A stretch of 62,913 nt of DNA, taken from Clostridia bacterium. GTDB lineage: Bacteria; Bacillota_A; Clostridia; Oscillospirales; CAG-272. Below, piece by piece: positions 40,878 through 49,989 of the stretch. Each line of letters starts with the position of its first letter. Position 1 is the first letter of the stretch. The notes beneath the pieces were generated by a model. The model ran no database searches. It was not told the DNA's origin and was given only the letters and a program-made list of their open reading frames with translations. The translations under genes and the position numbers were made by a program. The stretch covers positions 1-62,913 of the forward strand of contig JAFTKI010000051.1 in the NCBI GenBank assembly GCA_017453335.1. Reading direction: 5' to 3'.

Positions 40878-42545
40878 ATGAACAACATGAGCTTGTTTGG
40901 GGAGCTTCGGAAGTTTTCCGCCTTGACCGATATGCACGGATGCGACGACGGAGCCGAGCTGTTCCTGATCCGCAAGGGTGATCCCGAGCGGTATGAAGCA
41001 CTCTTGTCCTGCCTCAAGGGCTTGGGCTTTGAACAGGTCAGAGAACACACGATCGGCGACGTTCAGTTCAACGTGCTGACACAGGGCGATCACGTGCTGA
41101 CCTGCTCCTACACTCCCTTCGATGCAAGAATGAGAGTGATCTCCCAAGAAAACGGCGTGGTTCCTCCCGTGGAAACCGACATCAAGAAGATCACCACACC
41201 TCTTTTGACACAGGTGCGCACCGCGTATGTCTTCTGCGACTGCGGAATGAGCTATCTGCTCCGCCTTTCGGACGGTCGATTTGTGATGATCGACGGTAAC
41301 GCGGGCGAGTATGAAGAGGTGGATTACCTGATGGATCTGGTCAAAGAGCAGAACGTGCTGGACGGAAAGCCTGTGTTTGCCGCTTGGATCATCACGCATC
41401 CGCACGGCGACCACTTCCAGGGATTTTCCCGCTTCATCAAGAAGTACGGCGATGCGGTTGAGCTTGGTGACGTGATCTACAACTACGCGCGCACCGATTG
41501 CTCCACACGCAGCAATATGCTGCCGTTTGACGAGTTCCTTGCCGACAACAAGGACCGCATCCGCGTGATCACCGCCAGAACCGGTCAGGTGTTCTCTTAC
41601 GGAGATGCAGAGTTCGAAACGCTGACAGCGGCAGAGGATCTGTACCCGATCGACAAGGTGAACTGCAACGACACCTCGCTGTCGTTCATGCTGACCTTTG
41701 CGGGACGCAGAATTCTGATCCTTGGCGACCTGCAGGGCAAGGGTGCCGATTACGCAGGCAAGAGATTCCCCGCCGAGACCTTCAAGTGCGAGCTTTTGCA
41801 GGTTGGACACCACGGCTACTGGGGTGCATCCGAAACCATTTACCGCGCGGCAGATCCCGAAATTCTCCTGTGGCCTTGCCCCGATTTCTGGTTTGCAAGA
41901 GTGAGAGGCTGGAAGCCCAACCAAGTGCTGTTTGAGGAATGTCAGAACATTCGCGGGATCTTCGTTGGCGGTCAGCGCGAGGACGTGCTGGACATGACAA
42001 AGCCGATCGAGTACATCAGCCACTACGTTGACGTGGCAGACGGCGAAACGGTTTACGAGGAGACCTGCAACCCGAAGCGCGTGATCGACCTTGGATGGAA
42101 CTGCGTATGCGGCGGAAGCACCGGATACAACGGCGCGATCTTCACCCTTGGCGAGGACGGCGTAACAATGGATTCGATCATTCGTCCCAACCCTGTGGTC
42201 TGTATGTTCGTTCAGCGCGGACAGATGGATCTCTTGGAGTCCTTTACCCTGACGCTTAAGGGTAAGGTTGCTCCCGAATCCGAGAGCTTCGGACTTTACT
42301 GGAACTACCCCAACCACGATAAATTCAGCGCAAACGACGTGCTTCCCATCTACCACGATGCGGACGGCAGCTTTGACTTCAAGCTGACGGCGGATGCAGA
42401 GTCGGGACTTGCAAAGATTTATCACAACGGAGCGTTGGTTGCAACGCTGCCGTACCAAAAGAAGCTTGACAGCGGTTTGTATTACGTGATGAAGAAGGCT
42501 CTTGTAACCGTCAGCCACGTAAAGCTGGTCAAGGGTATCGTTTGA
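40878..42545 (+). CDS. Metallo-beta-lactamase-fold hydrolase, paralogue 3
   Basis: The 555-residue protein has the same plan as paralogues 1 and 2: an N-terminal domain, RFVMIDGNAGEYEEVDYLMD, THPHGDH (His174, His176, Asp178, His179), ILILGDLQG, QVGHHGYW and the final VKLVKGIV. It is cytoplasmic. AAGGAAG lies 8 nt before the ATG at 40878; the frame is open to 40743 but that part lies in the structured leader and has no conserved start. A binding-lipoprotein gene begins 27 nt after it, so this copy heads an operon, whereas copies 1 and 2 stand alone. Confidence 0.88.
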   Translation: MNNMSLFGELRKFSALTDMHGCDDGAELFLIRKGDPERYEALLSCLKGLGFEQVREHTIGDVQFNVLTQGDHVLTCSYTPFDARMRVISQENGVVPPVETDIKKITTPLLTQVRTAYVFCDCGMSYLLRLSDGRFVMIDGNAGEYEEVDYLMDLVKEQNVLDGKPVFAAWIITHPHGDHFQGFSRFIKKYGDAVELGDVIYNYARTDCSTRSNMLPFDEFLADNKDRIRVITARTGQVFSYGDAEFETLTAAEDLYPIDKVNCNDTSLSFMLTFAGRRILILGDLQGKGADYAGKRFPAETFKCELLQVGHHGYWGASETIYRAADPEILLWPCPDFWFARVRGWKPNQVLFEECQNIRGIFVGGQREDVLDMTKPIEYISHYVDVADGETVYEETCNPKRVIDLGWNCVCGGSTGYNGAIFTLGEDGVTMDSIIRPNPVVCMFVQRGQMDLLESFTLTLKGKVAPESESFGLYWNYPNHDKFSANDVLPIYHDADGSFDFKLTADAESGLAKIYHNGALVATLPYQKKLDSGLYYVMKKALVTVSHVKLVKGIV

Positions 42546-42572
42546 TTCCAAAAAAAAGAAAGGATAAATGTT

Positions 42573-44159
42573 ATGAAAAACTTGGCAACCAAAATCATCT
42601 GTGCTTTGTTGCTTCTGACGATGCTGGTGTCCTGCTTTGCGGCTTGCGGCGAACCCGCTCCTGAGCAGAACGGCGGTACCGCCGACAACGGCGGCGAAAA
42701 CAACAACACAGAAGGTGAAAACAACACCGATGAAGGTAACGGCCTGGAAGGCGAAGAGGGCGAGTATCTGCCCGCCGACGCAAACTACGGCAACTACACC
42801 TTCACCATGCGTGCTCCCAAGCAGGAAGTGTTCGGCACCGGACACTACGTTGCTGCAGAGGGCAAGAGCGACGTTATCAACAACGCGCTTCTGGAAAGAT
42901 CCTTGCTTCTGCAGGATATGTTCGGCTTCATTCTGGAGCTGGATACCTCCCAGAACGCAGGACAGCTGCTCACTACGATGGGTAACAACCACGGTGCTCA
43001 GAAGCACTGGGTAGACGCACTGTTCATCGAAGCAAACCACTCCATGACAGGCGCACAGCGCGGAAACCTGTGGAACCTGAATCTGCTTGAGGAGATGAAT
43101 CTGGAGGCTTCCTACTACGACCAGCGTATTCAGCAGAACTTCCGCATCGGCGACAAGCTGTTCCAGCTCACCGGTGACTACGAGGTTCTGGACGAACTGG
43201 TAACCTTCGGCGTTCTGTACAACGACTACCTCTATGACGAACTCGGCTACTACGATGATCCCAACTACGGAAGTCCTTACAAAATGGTAAGCGATAAGAA
43301 GTGGACCTACAACAACATGATGACCATGGCGGCTCCCTTTACTGCCGAGGTTGCGGGCGCACAGTACGCTGAGGACAACAAGTGGGGTATCGTAAGTGAA
43401 GAGCAGGCAATCTACTACTTCTACATGGGTGCAGGCTTGATGCCCACGGCAAGTAAGAACGGTCAGCTTGAGGTTCTTCTGAACGACTCCACCGCTTATG
43501 CGACCACCTACCAGGTACTTACCAACCTGATCCCCTTCGGTCAGGACCCCAACGTTTTCTTTATCTCCGAGGTTGAGAGCGTAACTGGCAACGATAAGGC
43601 GGTTATCGCTTCCGACGTATTCGAGCAGGACAGAGCTCTGTTCCGTACCACCTCTCTCTCCGACGCGATCTACTCCGCAGAGATGGAGCATGACTTCGGT
43701 ATTCTTCCCGTTCCGCTTTACGCTGAGGGTCAGGCTGAATACTACAACATGATCAATGCAAACGCCGCATGGCCGCTTTGCATCCCGCTTTACGTAAAGG
43801 ATGTTCACCAGACCGCTGAGATGATCGAGCGTCTTTCCTACTACTCCCGTTACGGCGGAGACGAATCCTTGTATGAGGCATTCTTCGAAAGATTGACCAT
43901 CGCAAAGATCTGCCGTAAGGAAGAGGACCGCGAGATGCTTGAGATGATCTTCTCCACCAAGGTATACTGCATCGACACCTACCTGCCTGTTGGCAGCACC
44001 GGTTTGTACAAACTTGTTATCAGTATGGCGAATAAGGGTGGAGATACGCTTTCGAGCGATCTTGCCACTAAGGTTGAATACGCTGTGAAGAACATCGGCA
44101 AGTTCACCGGCAACGTGGATAAGTTCAACGCAAATCAGGCTGACAAGTACGCAAGCTGA
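42573..44159 (+). CDS. Extracellular solute-binding lipoprotein, paralogue 1
   Basis: The 528-residue lipoprotein (signal ending FAAC) has an Asn/Glu/Gly linker (about 25-60) and a large binding domain. The C-terminal block YYSRYGGDESLYEAFFERLT followed by AKICRKEEDREMLEMIF is typical of a clostridial family 1-type binding-protein group. Middle blocks EASYYDQRIQQ and LVTFGVLYND are shared with the next gene. No permease or ATPase follows. GAAAGGAT is 8 nt before the ATG. Confidence 0.82.
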   Translation: MKNLATKIICALLLLTMLVSCFAACGEPAPEQNGGTADNGGENNNTEGENNTDEGNGLEGEEGEYLPADANYGNYTFTMRAPKQEVFGTGHYVAAEGKSDVINNALLERSLLLQDMFGFILELDTSQNAGQLLTTMGNNHGAQKHWVDALFIEANHSMTGAQRGNLWNLNLLEEMNLEASYYDQRIQQNFRIGDKLFQLTGDYEVLDELVTFGVLYNDYLYDELGYYDDPNYGSPYKMVSDKKWTYNNMMTMAAPFTAEVAGAQYAEDNKWGIVSEEQAIYYFYMGAGLMPTASKNGQLEVLLNDSTAYATTYQVLTNLIPFGQDPNVFFISEVESVTGNDKAVIASDVFEQDRALFRTTSLSDAIYSAEMEHDFGILPVPLYAEGQAEYYNMINANAAWPLCIPLYVKDVHQTAEMIERLSYYSRYGGDESLYEAFFERLTIAKICRKEEDREMLEMIFSTKVYCIDTYLPVGSTGLYKLVISMANKGGDTLSSDLATKVEYAVKNIGKFTGNVDKFNANQADKYAS

Positions 44160-44183
44160 TTTTTAAATCCTGTATGGATCGAT

Positions 44184-44249
44184 AGGTCTCCTCTCGCTTT
44201 GGCGGGGGGAGACCTGTAGCCCTCTTATGGCGGCCGCAATTTTTTGCGG
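44184..44249 (+). other. Intercistronic hairpins between the two binding proteins
   Basis: AGGTCTCC (44184-44191) with GGAGACCT (44208-44215), and CCGCAA (44234-44239) with TTGCGG (44244-44249). T-tracts are short, so partial termination or 3'-end protection is more likely than a full stop. Confidence 0.55.
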
Positions 44250-44353
44250 ACAAAACGATTTTTGTACCCCCTGTTCGTTTTTAATAGCCGAGATCCTTGC
44301 CGCGCGTGAGGCTCTTGCGTTAAAAAAATAAATATACAGAAAGGAACAAACAC

Positions 44354-45934
44354 ATGAAGAAAAACTTATTGGCAAAGGTGCTGTGCTTCGTGCTGGCAAT
44401 GTTCATGCTTCTGGCTTGCCTGGCGGCTTGCGGCGAACCCGCTCCCCAGCAGAACCAGAACGGCAACGGCGACGGCAATACCGAGGGCGGTAACACCGAC
44501 GGCGACGGCAACACCGAGGAGTTGACGGGTGAAGAGGCTGAATTCCTGCCCGCAGCAAAGGATTACGCGAACCGCGAGTTCCGTATCCATGCAGGCGTAC
44601 ATCAGGCATGGGGCTTGGTTCACTACGACTACCTCGACGGATTGGAGGATAGCAACGGTAAGGCAGTAAACGATGCCTTGTACGAGAGAACCTTGCTTTT
44701 GGAGGGTCTGTTCAACGTTATTCTCACTCTGGATACCTCCCGTGATGACGGAACGCTTCTTACTCACCTGAACAACCAGCACAAGGGCGAGAAGGACTGG
44801 GCAGATCAGCTCTTCTTTACCGGTCAGAACAGTATGACCGCAGCAAAGAAAGGCCAGCTTACCAACCTTCTGACCTTGGATGCACTGAACCTGGAGGCTT
44901 CCTACTATGACCAGCGTATTCAGCAGGACTACCGTATCAAGGATATGCTGTTCCAGCTGACCGGTGACTTCGATACCACCGACGAGCTGGTAACCTTCGG
45001 CGTTCTGTACAACGACAGCATTTACGAGGATGCAATGTACTACGAAACCGAAGGTACTCCCTACCAGATGGTTGAAAGCTACAAGTGGACCTACAACAAA
45101 ATGCTCACCCTGGCGGCTCCCCTGGTTGCCAACGAAGACAACCAGTTTGACGTGAACGATCACGTTGGTATCGCCAGCGAAAGCCAGGCAGGCTACTACT
45201 TCTTCCTGGGCTCGGGCTTGCGCCCCATGTCCAACAACAAGGGCGAGCTGAAGATCAACCTTGAGGATGGCACCTACTATGCATCCGTAAACGATGTTCT
45301 TGCGGCTGTTAGTTCCGTGGTTACCGATTCCTCTTTCTGCATTCCTTCCCGCGATTTTGCTTCTAACGATGAATACAAGACGCAGGAAGCACAGGCAAAC
45401 AAGGAGATGTTCATCGGTGACAGAGCTCTGTTCCGTACCTCCTCGCTGTCTACCACGCTCAACGGTATGCCCGATATGAAGAGCGACTTCGGTATTCTTC
45501 CCATTCCTATGTATCAGGAGTCCCAGAAGGCTTACTACTGCTCGCTCAACGACGTGGCTAACCGTCCCTTGATGATCCCCTACCACGTAAACAACAAGCA
45601 AGAAGTAGGCGAGATCACCGAGATCCTGTCTTACTACTCCCGTTACGGCGGCGATGAATCCTTGTATGAGTCCTTCTTTGAAAGATTGACCATCGCAAAG
45701 ATCTGCCGTAAGGAAGAGGACCGTAAGATGCTCGAGCTGATCTTCTCCAACAAGGTTTACGATGTAGACCGCGTACTTGATCTGATCGGTATGCACGGCA
45801 AGGTAACCAGCTACGTTGGAACCGGCTGCACTTCTGATATTGACAGTACCTTGAACGGTGCTCTGACCTCTGCAAAGACGACTCTGAAGACCTACTTGAT
45901 GCAGTTTGACATGGCAAACCAGAACAATCACTGA
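44354..45934 (+). CDS. Extracellular solute-binding lipoprotein, paralogue 2
   Basis: The 526-residue lipoprotein (LAAC) is a close paralogue of the preceding gene. They share GEPAP after the lipid cysteine, EASYYDQRIQQ, MLFQLTGDF-type and LVTFGVLYND blocks, DRALFRTSSLS and the C-terminal YYSRYGGDESLYESFFERLT. The linker differs (Gly/Asn/Asp/Thr-rich). The substrate sites may therefore differ too. AAAGGAAC precedes the ATG. The next gene follows after 32 nt. Confidence 0.82.
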   Translation: MKKNLLAKVLCFVLAMFMLLACLAACGEPAPQQNQNGNGDGNTEGGNTDGDGNTEELTGEEAEFLPAAKDYANREFRIHAGVHQAWGLVHYDYLDGLEDSNGKAVNDALYERTLLLEGLFNVILTLDTSRDDGTLLTHLNNQHKGEKDWADQLFFTGQNSMTAAKKGQLTNLLTLDALNLEASYYDQRIQQDYRIKDMLFQLTGDFDTTDELVTFGVLYNDSIYEDAMYYETEGTPYQMVESYKWTYNKMLTLAAPLVANEDNQFDVNDHVGIASESQAGYYFFLGSGLRPMSNNKGELKINLEDGTYYASVNDVLAAVSSVVTDSSFCIPSRDFASNDEYKTQEAQANKEMFIGDRALFRTSSLSTTLNGMPDMKSDFGILPIPMYQESQKAYYCSLNDVANRPLMIPYHVNNKQEVGEITEILSYYSRYGGDESLYESFFERLTIAKICRKEEDRKMLELIFSNKVYDVDRVLDLIGMHGKVTSYVGTGCTSDIDSTLNGALTSAKTTLKTYLMQFDMANQNNH

Positions 45935-45966
45935 TTGATCTGTTGCGAAAGTAAGGAACACTGCAC

Positions 45967-47871
45967 ATGAGATTTCAAAAATTAACCTCTCTATGCTGCT
46001 TGTTGCTTGCGGTGCTGATGACGGTGAGTCTGTGGGGATGCACAGACTCATCGGCGCCGCCCGCCGACAACAACCAGTCCGGCGGCGGAAATTCTTCCAT
46101 TATTGACGACTGGGAAAACGAGGATGACGGAGAAGAGGAAGAAGAACCGAACGATTCTGCCATTCAGATGGCACTTATCACCTTTGCAAATCTGAAAACG
46201 GCGAAGGTCGTTTACCCCTCCAAGATGTATGCCGAGGAGGGTGTGGTGGAATCCGCGATCGATGCGCTGATCAGCGCAATCAATTACCGCTTTGCATCCT
46301 TCGGTATTTCGCTGAACAAAACCACCGACCAGATCCTTCCGAATCACTCGATCTACACCGAGCATGAGTACGAGATTCTGGTGGGCGACACCAACCGTGA
46401 GGAAAGCGCCGAAACGCTGACCGATCTGTTGCAGGGCGACTACGGCTATAAGATCAACGGTAAAAAGATCGTGATCAAGGCGGGCTCCGAGGAAAAGCTG
46501 GTGGAGGCGATCAAGGCCTTCCAGTCAGCCGTTTTCAGCGGTGCTTCCACTGTGAATTTCTATCAGAGCAGCATGGATAAGATCGTGCGCGACAACCGCG
46601 TTGGAAAGGATCTTTTGATCAACGGTACGCACATTTCCAAGTTTGCGGTCGTTTATCCCGAGGGCTCTGATGATTTCCAGATGGAGCTGGCGCGCCGTAT
46701 GGCTGACCATATCGCACTGATCTCGGGCTACGCAGTCCCGTTCTATTCGGATAAGACCGCACAGGGTGAGCATGAGATCCTGATCGGCAAGACCAACCGC
46801 ACCTTCTCGGTGATCACCACCGAGGGCGCCGCGCTGGAGGCAGATCAAAACCACATTGCCGTGGTTGGATCGAATGCGTACGATTACGGCTTGGCACAGG
46901 AGCAGCTTGCTGACCTGATGGATGCCGCCGCGATCGCAAAAAAAGAGCTGACGCTTCCCGATAAGACAGCAGTTTCGCCGTCCTTGTCGGTATCCATGAT
47001 GGCGTATAACGTATACGGCTTCGATTATTACGATTCCCGTTGCGATAACATCCGCCGCTTGGTAACCAAGTATCTGCCCGACATCCTGACCTATCAGGAG
47101 CCCGATGTGAAAATGACCGATAAGATCCGTATGGAGGGCTATTATGATTGGTTCGACGGCAAGCCCCGTCACACCAATCCCGATGGCTCGTTGGTTCCCA
47201 ACGCAAGCTCCTACGGTGCAAACTCGATCTCTCCCATCTTCTGGGCAAAGGATCGCTACGAGTTCATTTTGGGTGACACCAAATGGACAACGGGTACGCC
47301 CGATTATCCCTCCAAGCCTGCGGACGCAAGCCATTACCGTATGTACACGTACGCAATGCTGCGCGACACGCTGACAGGTCAGGAATTCATCGTGGTCAAC
47401 TGGCACATGGACTTCTCAGAGTCTGTGCAGGTTCCCGGCTTGCAGTATATGTTTAAATTCTTTGAAAAAGCGGGATACACCGATATCCCCGTGATCATGC
47501 TGGGTGACTTCAACGCCACCGCGACCTCGAAGGTGGTTTCGGAGATCACGGTTGCCCAGGGTGGATTTAAGTCCATGCATCAGATGGCAACGAATCCCGA
47601 GTCGAACTCGCCTGCATCGATCGACTGGATCTTTGGTATGGATTGCTGCGTGAGCGCATCCTTCTACAAGGTGTGCCGCGAGACCTATCCCGACACAGAA
47701 GCAAATCCCGGTAAGGCTTATGGCGACGGAAAATATCCGTCCGACCACTGCCCCGTATATGCAGAATTCAAATTCAAAGCCGATATGACCGAGCATACAC
47801 ATGATTGGTCGCATATCGCATCGGCGGTGCAATGGGTAACCGAGCCCACGATCCCCGAAAGACCTGAATAA
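45967..47871 (+). CDS. EEP (DNase I-like) hydrolase lipoprotein 1
   Basis: The 634-residue lipoprotein (LWGC) has a Glu/Asp-rich linker, two alpha/beta domains (about 55-180 and 205-335) each holding a YEILVGDTNR or HEILIGKTNR block, and a C-terminal EEP domain (about 340-605). The catalytic set is complete: MMAYNVYG (Asn), YQEPD (Glu), VNWHMDF (His), LGDFNA (Asp, Asn), IDWIF, and SDHCPVYAEF (Asp-His). EEP enzymes cleave phosphodiesters or phosphomonoesters in nucleic acids, phospholipids or inositol phosphates. The alpha/beta domains resemble the N-terminal domain of GH67/GH20 glycosidases. AAGGAAC lies 8 nt before the ATG. Confidence 0.87.
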   Translation: MRFQKLTSLCCLLLAVLMTVSLWGCTDSSAPPADNNQSGGGNSSIIDDWENEDDGEEEEEPNDSAIQMALITFANLKTAKVVYPSKMYAEEGVVESAIDALISAINYRFASFGISLNKTTDQILPNHSIYTEHEYEILVGDTNREESAETLTDLLQGDYGYKINGKKIVIKAGSEEKLVEAIKAFQSAVFSGASTVNFYQSSMDKIVRDNRVGKDLLINGTHISKFAVVYPEGSDDFQMELARRMADHIALISGYAVPFYSDKTAQGEHEILIGKTNRTFSVITTEGAALEADQNHIAVVGSNAYDYGLAQEQLADLMDAAAIAKKELTLPDKTAVSPSLSVSMMAYNVYGFDYYDSRCDNIRRLVTKYLPDILTYQEPDVKMTDKIRMEGYYDWFDGKPRHTNPDGSLVPNASSYGANSISPIFWAKDRYEFILGDTKWTTGTPDYPSKPADASHYRMYTYAMLRDTLTGQEFIVVNWHMDFSESVQVPGLQYMFKFFEKAGYTDIPVIMLGDFNATATSKVVSEITVAQGGFKSMHQMATNPESNSPASIDWIFGMDCCVSASFYKVCRETYPDTEANPGKAYGDGKYPSDHCPVYAEFKFKADMTEHTHDWSHIASAVQWVTEPTIPERPE

Positions 47872-47883
47872 AGGTCAAAAACA

Positions 47884-47916
47884 CACTCCCACGTCGGGGT
47901 TCCGACGTGCGGAGTG
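47884..47916 (+). other. Hairpin between EEP genes 1 and 2
   Basis: CACTCC-C-ACGTCGG pairs with CCGACGT-GC-GGAGTG around GGTT. T-rich DNA follows, but no continuous T-run. TATAAT at 47962-47967 could be a weak internal promoter without a matching -35. Confidence 0.55.
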
Positions 47917-48029
47917 CTGTGATGAATTTTACTTTGATCAGAACCTACTTTTAACCTTGAATATAATTCTCCTCATTGGAGATGGAATAGATAGTCCCCT
48001 TAATTTTAATTATAGGATGGAAAAAATAC

Positions 48030-49940
48030 ATGAAAAAAGCTGACTTTAAATCTTATGTATGTCTGTTGATGGCAATTTTGATGGCCGTGAGCCTGTTTGG
48101 TTGCGGAAACGAGCCCGATTTGCCGAACGATGACGGGCAGCAGAATGGCGGAAACTCCTCGATCATTGACGACTGGGAAAACGAGGAGAACAACGAAAAT
48201 GAAAACGAGAACGAGAATGAAAATGAGAACGGGAACGAGGGTGAGACACCCGTTACGGCTCCTACCTTCACGATTGAAAATCTGAAAAACGCAAAGATCG
48301 TGTATCCCTCCAAAACCTACGCTGCAGGCGGGCAGGTGGAAACTGCGTTGGATAACTTGATCACTGCAATCAAATCCCGTTTTTCCTGTCAGCTTGAAAA
48401 GACCATCGACCAGGTATTACCCGGTCATGATATATACAAAGAGCTTGAATATGAAATTCTCGTGGGTGATACCAACCGCGAGGAAAGCGAAGAAACGCTG
48501 ACCGATCTGTTGCAGGGCGACTGGGGCTATAAGATCAACGGCACCAAGCTCGTGATCAAGGGCGGCTCACAGGAGGCATTGGTTTTGGCGATCAATGCTT
48601 TCAAAACCAATGTGGTCACAAATTACCGCGATCCCCGGAAGTTCTATGAAGGCTCGCTGGATAAGATCACCCGTGTCAACCGCGTTGCAAAGGATCTTGT
48701 GATCAACGGAACGCATATCTCCGAATTTACCATTATTTATCCCGCAAAGGGAACCGAATTTGAAAAAGAGCTGGCGCGCCGCCTGTCCGATCACATCGCG
48801 GGCATTTCCGGTCACATTCTTCCTTTCTATCCCGATGGCAAAGCAAAGGGAGAGCATGAAATTCTGATCGGGGAAACCAACCGCTCGTTTACAAAGCTTA
48901 CCACCTCGGGCGCGGCTGTGGAGGCAGACTCCAAATACGTTGTGATCGTTGGCTCAAACGCTTATGATTACGGCTTGGCGCAGGAAGCCTTTTCCGATAT
49001 GATGGAAGCTGCCGCGATTGCGAAGGAGGAGCTGAAGCTTCCCGATAAAACGCCCGTTGATGCAACCGATAAGATCAAGATGATGGCGTACAACGTCTAT
49101 GGCTTTCTGGATGACACCACCCGTTGCGACAATATATGCCGCTTGGTGACCAAGTATCTGCCCGATATCGTTGGCTATCAGGAGCCCGACGTATCGATGA
49201 CCAATAAGCTCCGTATGTCGAATTATTACGAATGGTTCGACGGAAAGCCCCGCCACACCAAGGCCGATGGCTCTTTGGTGAGTGATAAGAGCGGTGCAAA
49301 CTCGATCTCTCCGATCGGTTACGCAAAGGATCGTTACGAACTGATTTTGGGTGATACCAAATGGTGTACGGGTACTCCCGATGTGCCTTCGAAGCAAGCC
49401 GAGGCATCGCATTACCGTATGTACACCTACGTGATGCTGCGCGATAAGCAGACCGGCGAGGAATTCATTGTGGTCAACCATCACTTGCAAGGTGACGTTG
49501 CATCCGAGCAGTTGACCTATATGTTCAAATTTTTCCAAGAGAACTACACCGATATCCCCGTGATCATGCTGGGTGACTTTAACCGCGAAGTAGGCACTGA
49601 TGCGATTGCCCGCGTGGTTGTGAAGGACGGAGGATTTACCTCTATGCACAACATGACCAACAATCCCGAGTCGAATTCGCCTGCGCGTATCGACTGGATC
49701 TTCGGAATGTCCTGTTGTGTGAAATGCTCCTACTACAAGTGGTGCAAGGAAACCTATCCCGATTCGAAGGCATATTCCGATTACACGTTCGGTGACGGAA
49801 AAACTCCGTCCGACCATTGTCCTGTTTATGTGGAATTTACCATCAGAAGCGATCGGGAAGAGCATACGCACGATTGGTCGAAGTTGGCTTCCGAGGTTGA
49901 GTGGACCACGAAGCCAACAGTGCCGACAAGATCGGAATAA
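48030..49940 (+). CDS. EEP (DNase I-like) hydrolase lipoprotein 2
   Basis: The 636-residue lipoprotein (LFGC) has the same layout as EEP lipoprotein 1 and is its closest paralogue. The linker is a run of Glu-Asn pairs written in variable hexanucleotides (48187-48240). Two glycosidase-accessory-like domains contain YEILVGDTNR and HEILIGETNR. The EEP domain (about 350-607) keeps MMAYNVYG, YQEPD, VNHHLQG, LGDFNRE, IDWIFG and SDHCPVY. AGGATGG lies 9 nt before the ATG. Confidence 0.87.
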   Translation: MKKADFKSYVCLLMAILMAVSLFGCGNEPDLPNDDGQQNGGNSSIIDDWENEENNENENENENENENGNEGETPVTAPTFTIENLKNAKIVYPSKTYAAGGQVETALDNLITAIKSRFSCQLEKTIDQVLPGHDIYKELEYEILVGDTNREESEETLTDLLQGDWGYKINGTKLVIKGGSQEALVLAINAFKTNVVTNYRDPRKFYEGSLDKITRVNRVAKDLVINGTHISEFTIIYPAKGTEFEKELARRLSDHIAGISGHILPFYPDGKAKGEHEILIGETNRSFTKLTTSGAAVEADSKYVVIVGSNAYDYGLAQEAFSDMMEAAAIAKEELKLPDKTPVDATDKIKMMAYNVYGFLDDTTRCDNICRLVTKYLPDIVGYQEPDVSMTNKLRMSNYYEWFDGKPRHTKADGSLVSDKSGANSISPIGYAKDRYELILGDTKWCTGTPDVPSKQAEASHYRMYTYVMLRDKQTGEEFIVVNHHLQGDVASEQLTYMFKFFQENYTDIPVIMLGDFNREVGTDAIARVVVKDGGFTSMHNMTNNPESNSPARIDWIFGMSCCVKCSYYKWCKETYPDSKAYSDYTFGDGKTPSDHCPVYVEFTIRSDREEHTHDWSKLASEVEWTTKPTVPTRSE

Positions 49941-49989
49941 AAAACGATAAACACTTTGTAATTTTTGAACCGAGAAGGGAGGGTATTCT

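Noticed and set aside
40593..43808. A 1071-codon open frame on the minus strand
   Set aside because: It runs antisense through hydrolase gene 3 and binding protein 1, has no ribosome-binding site or recognisable domain, and results from the codon bias of the real genes.
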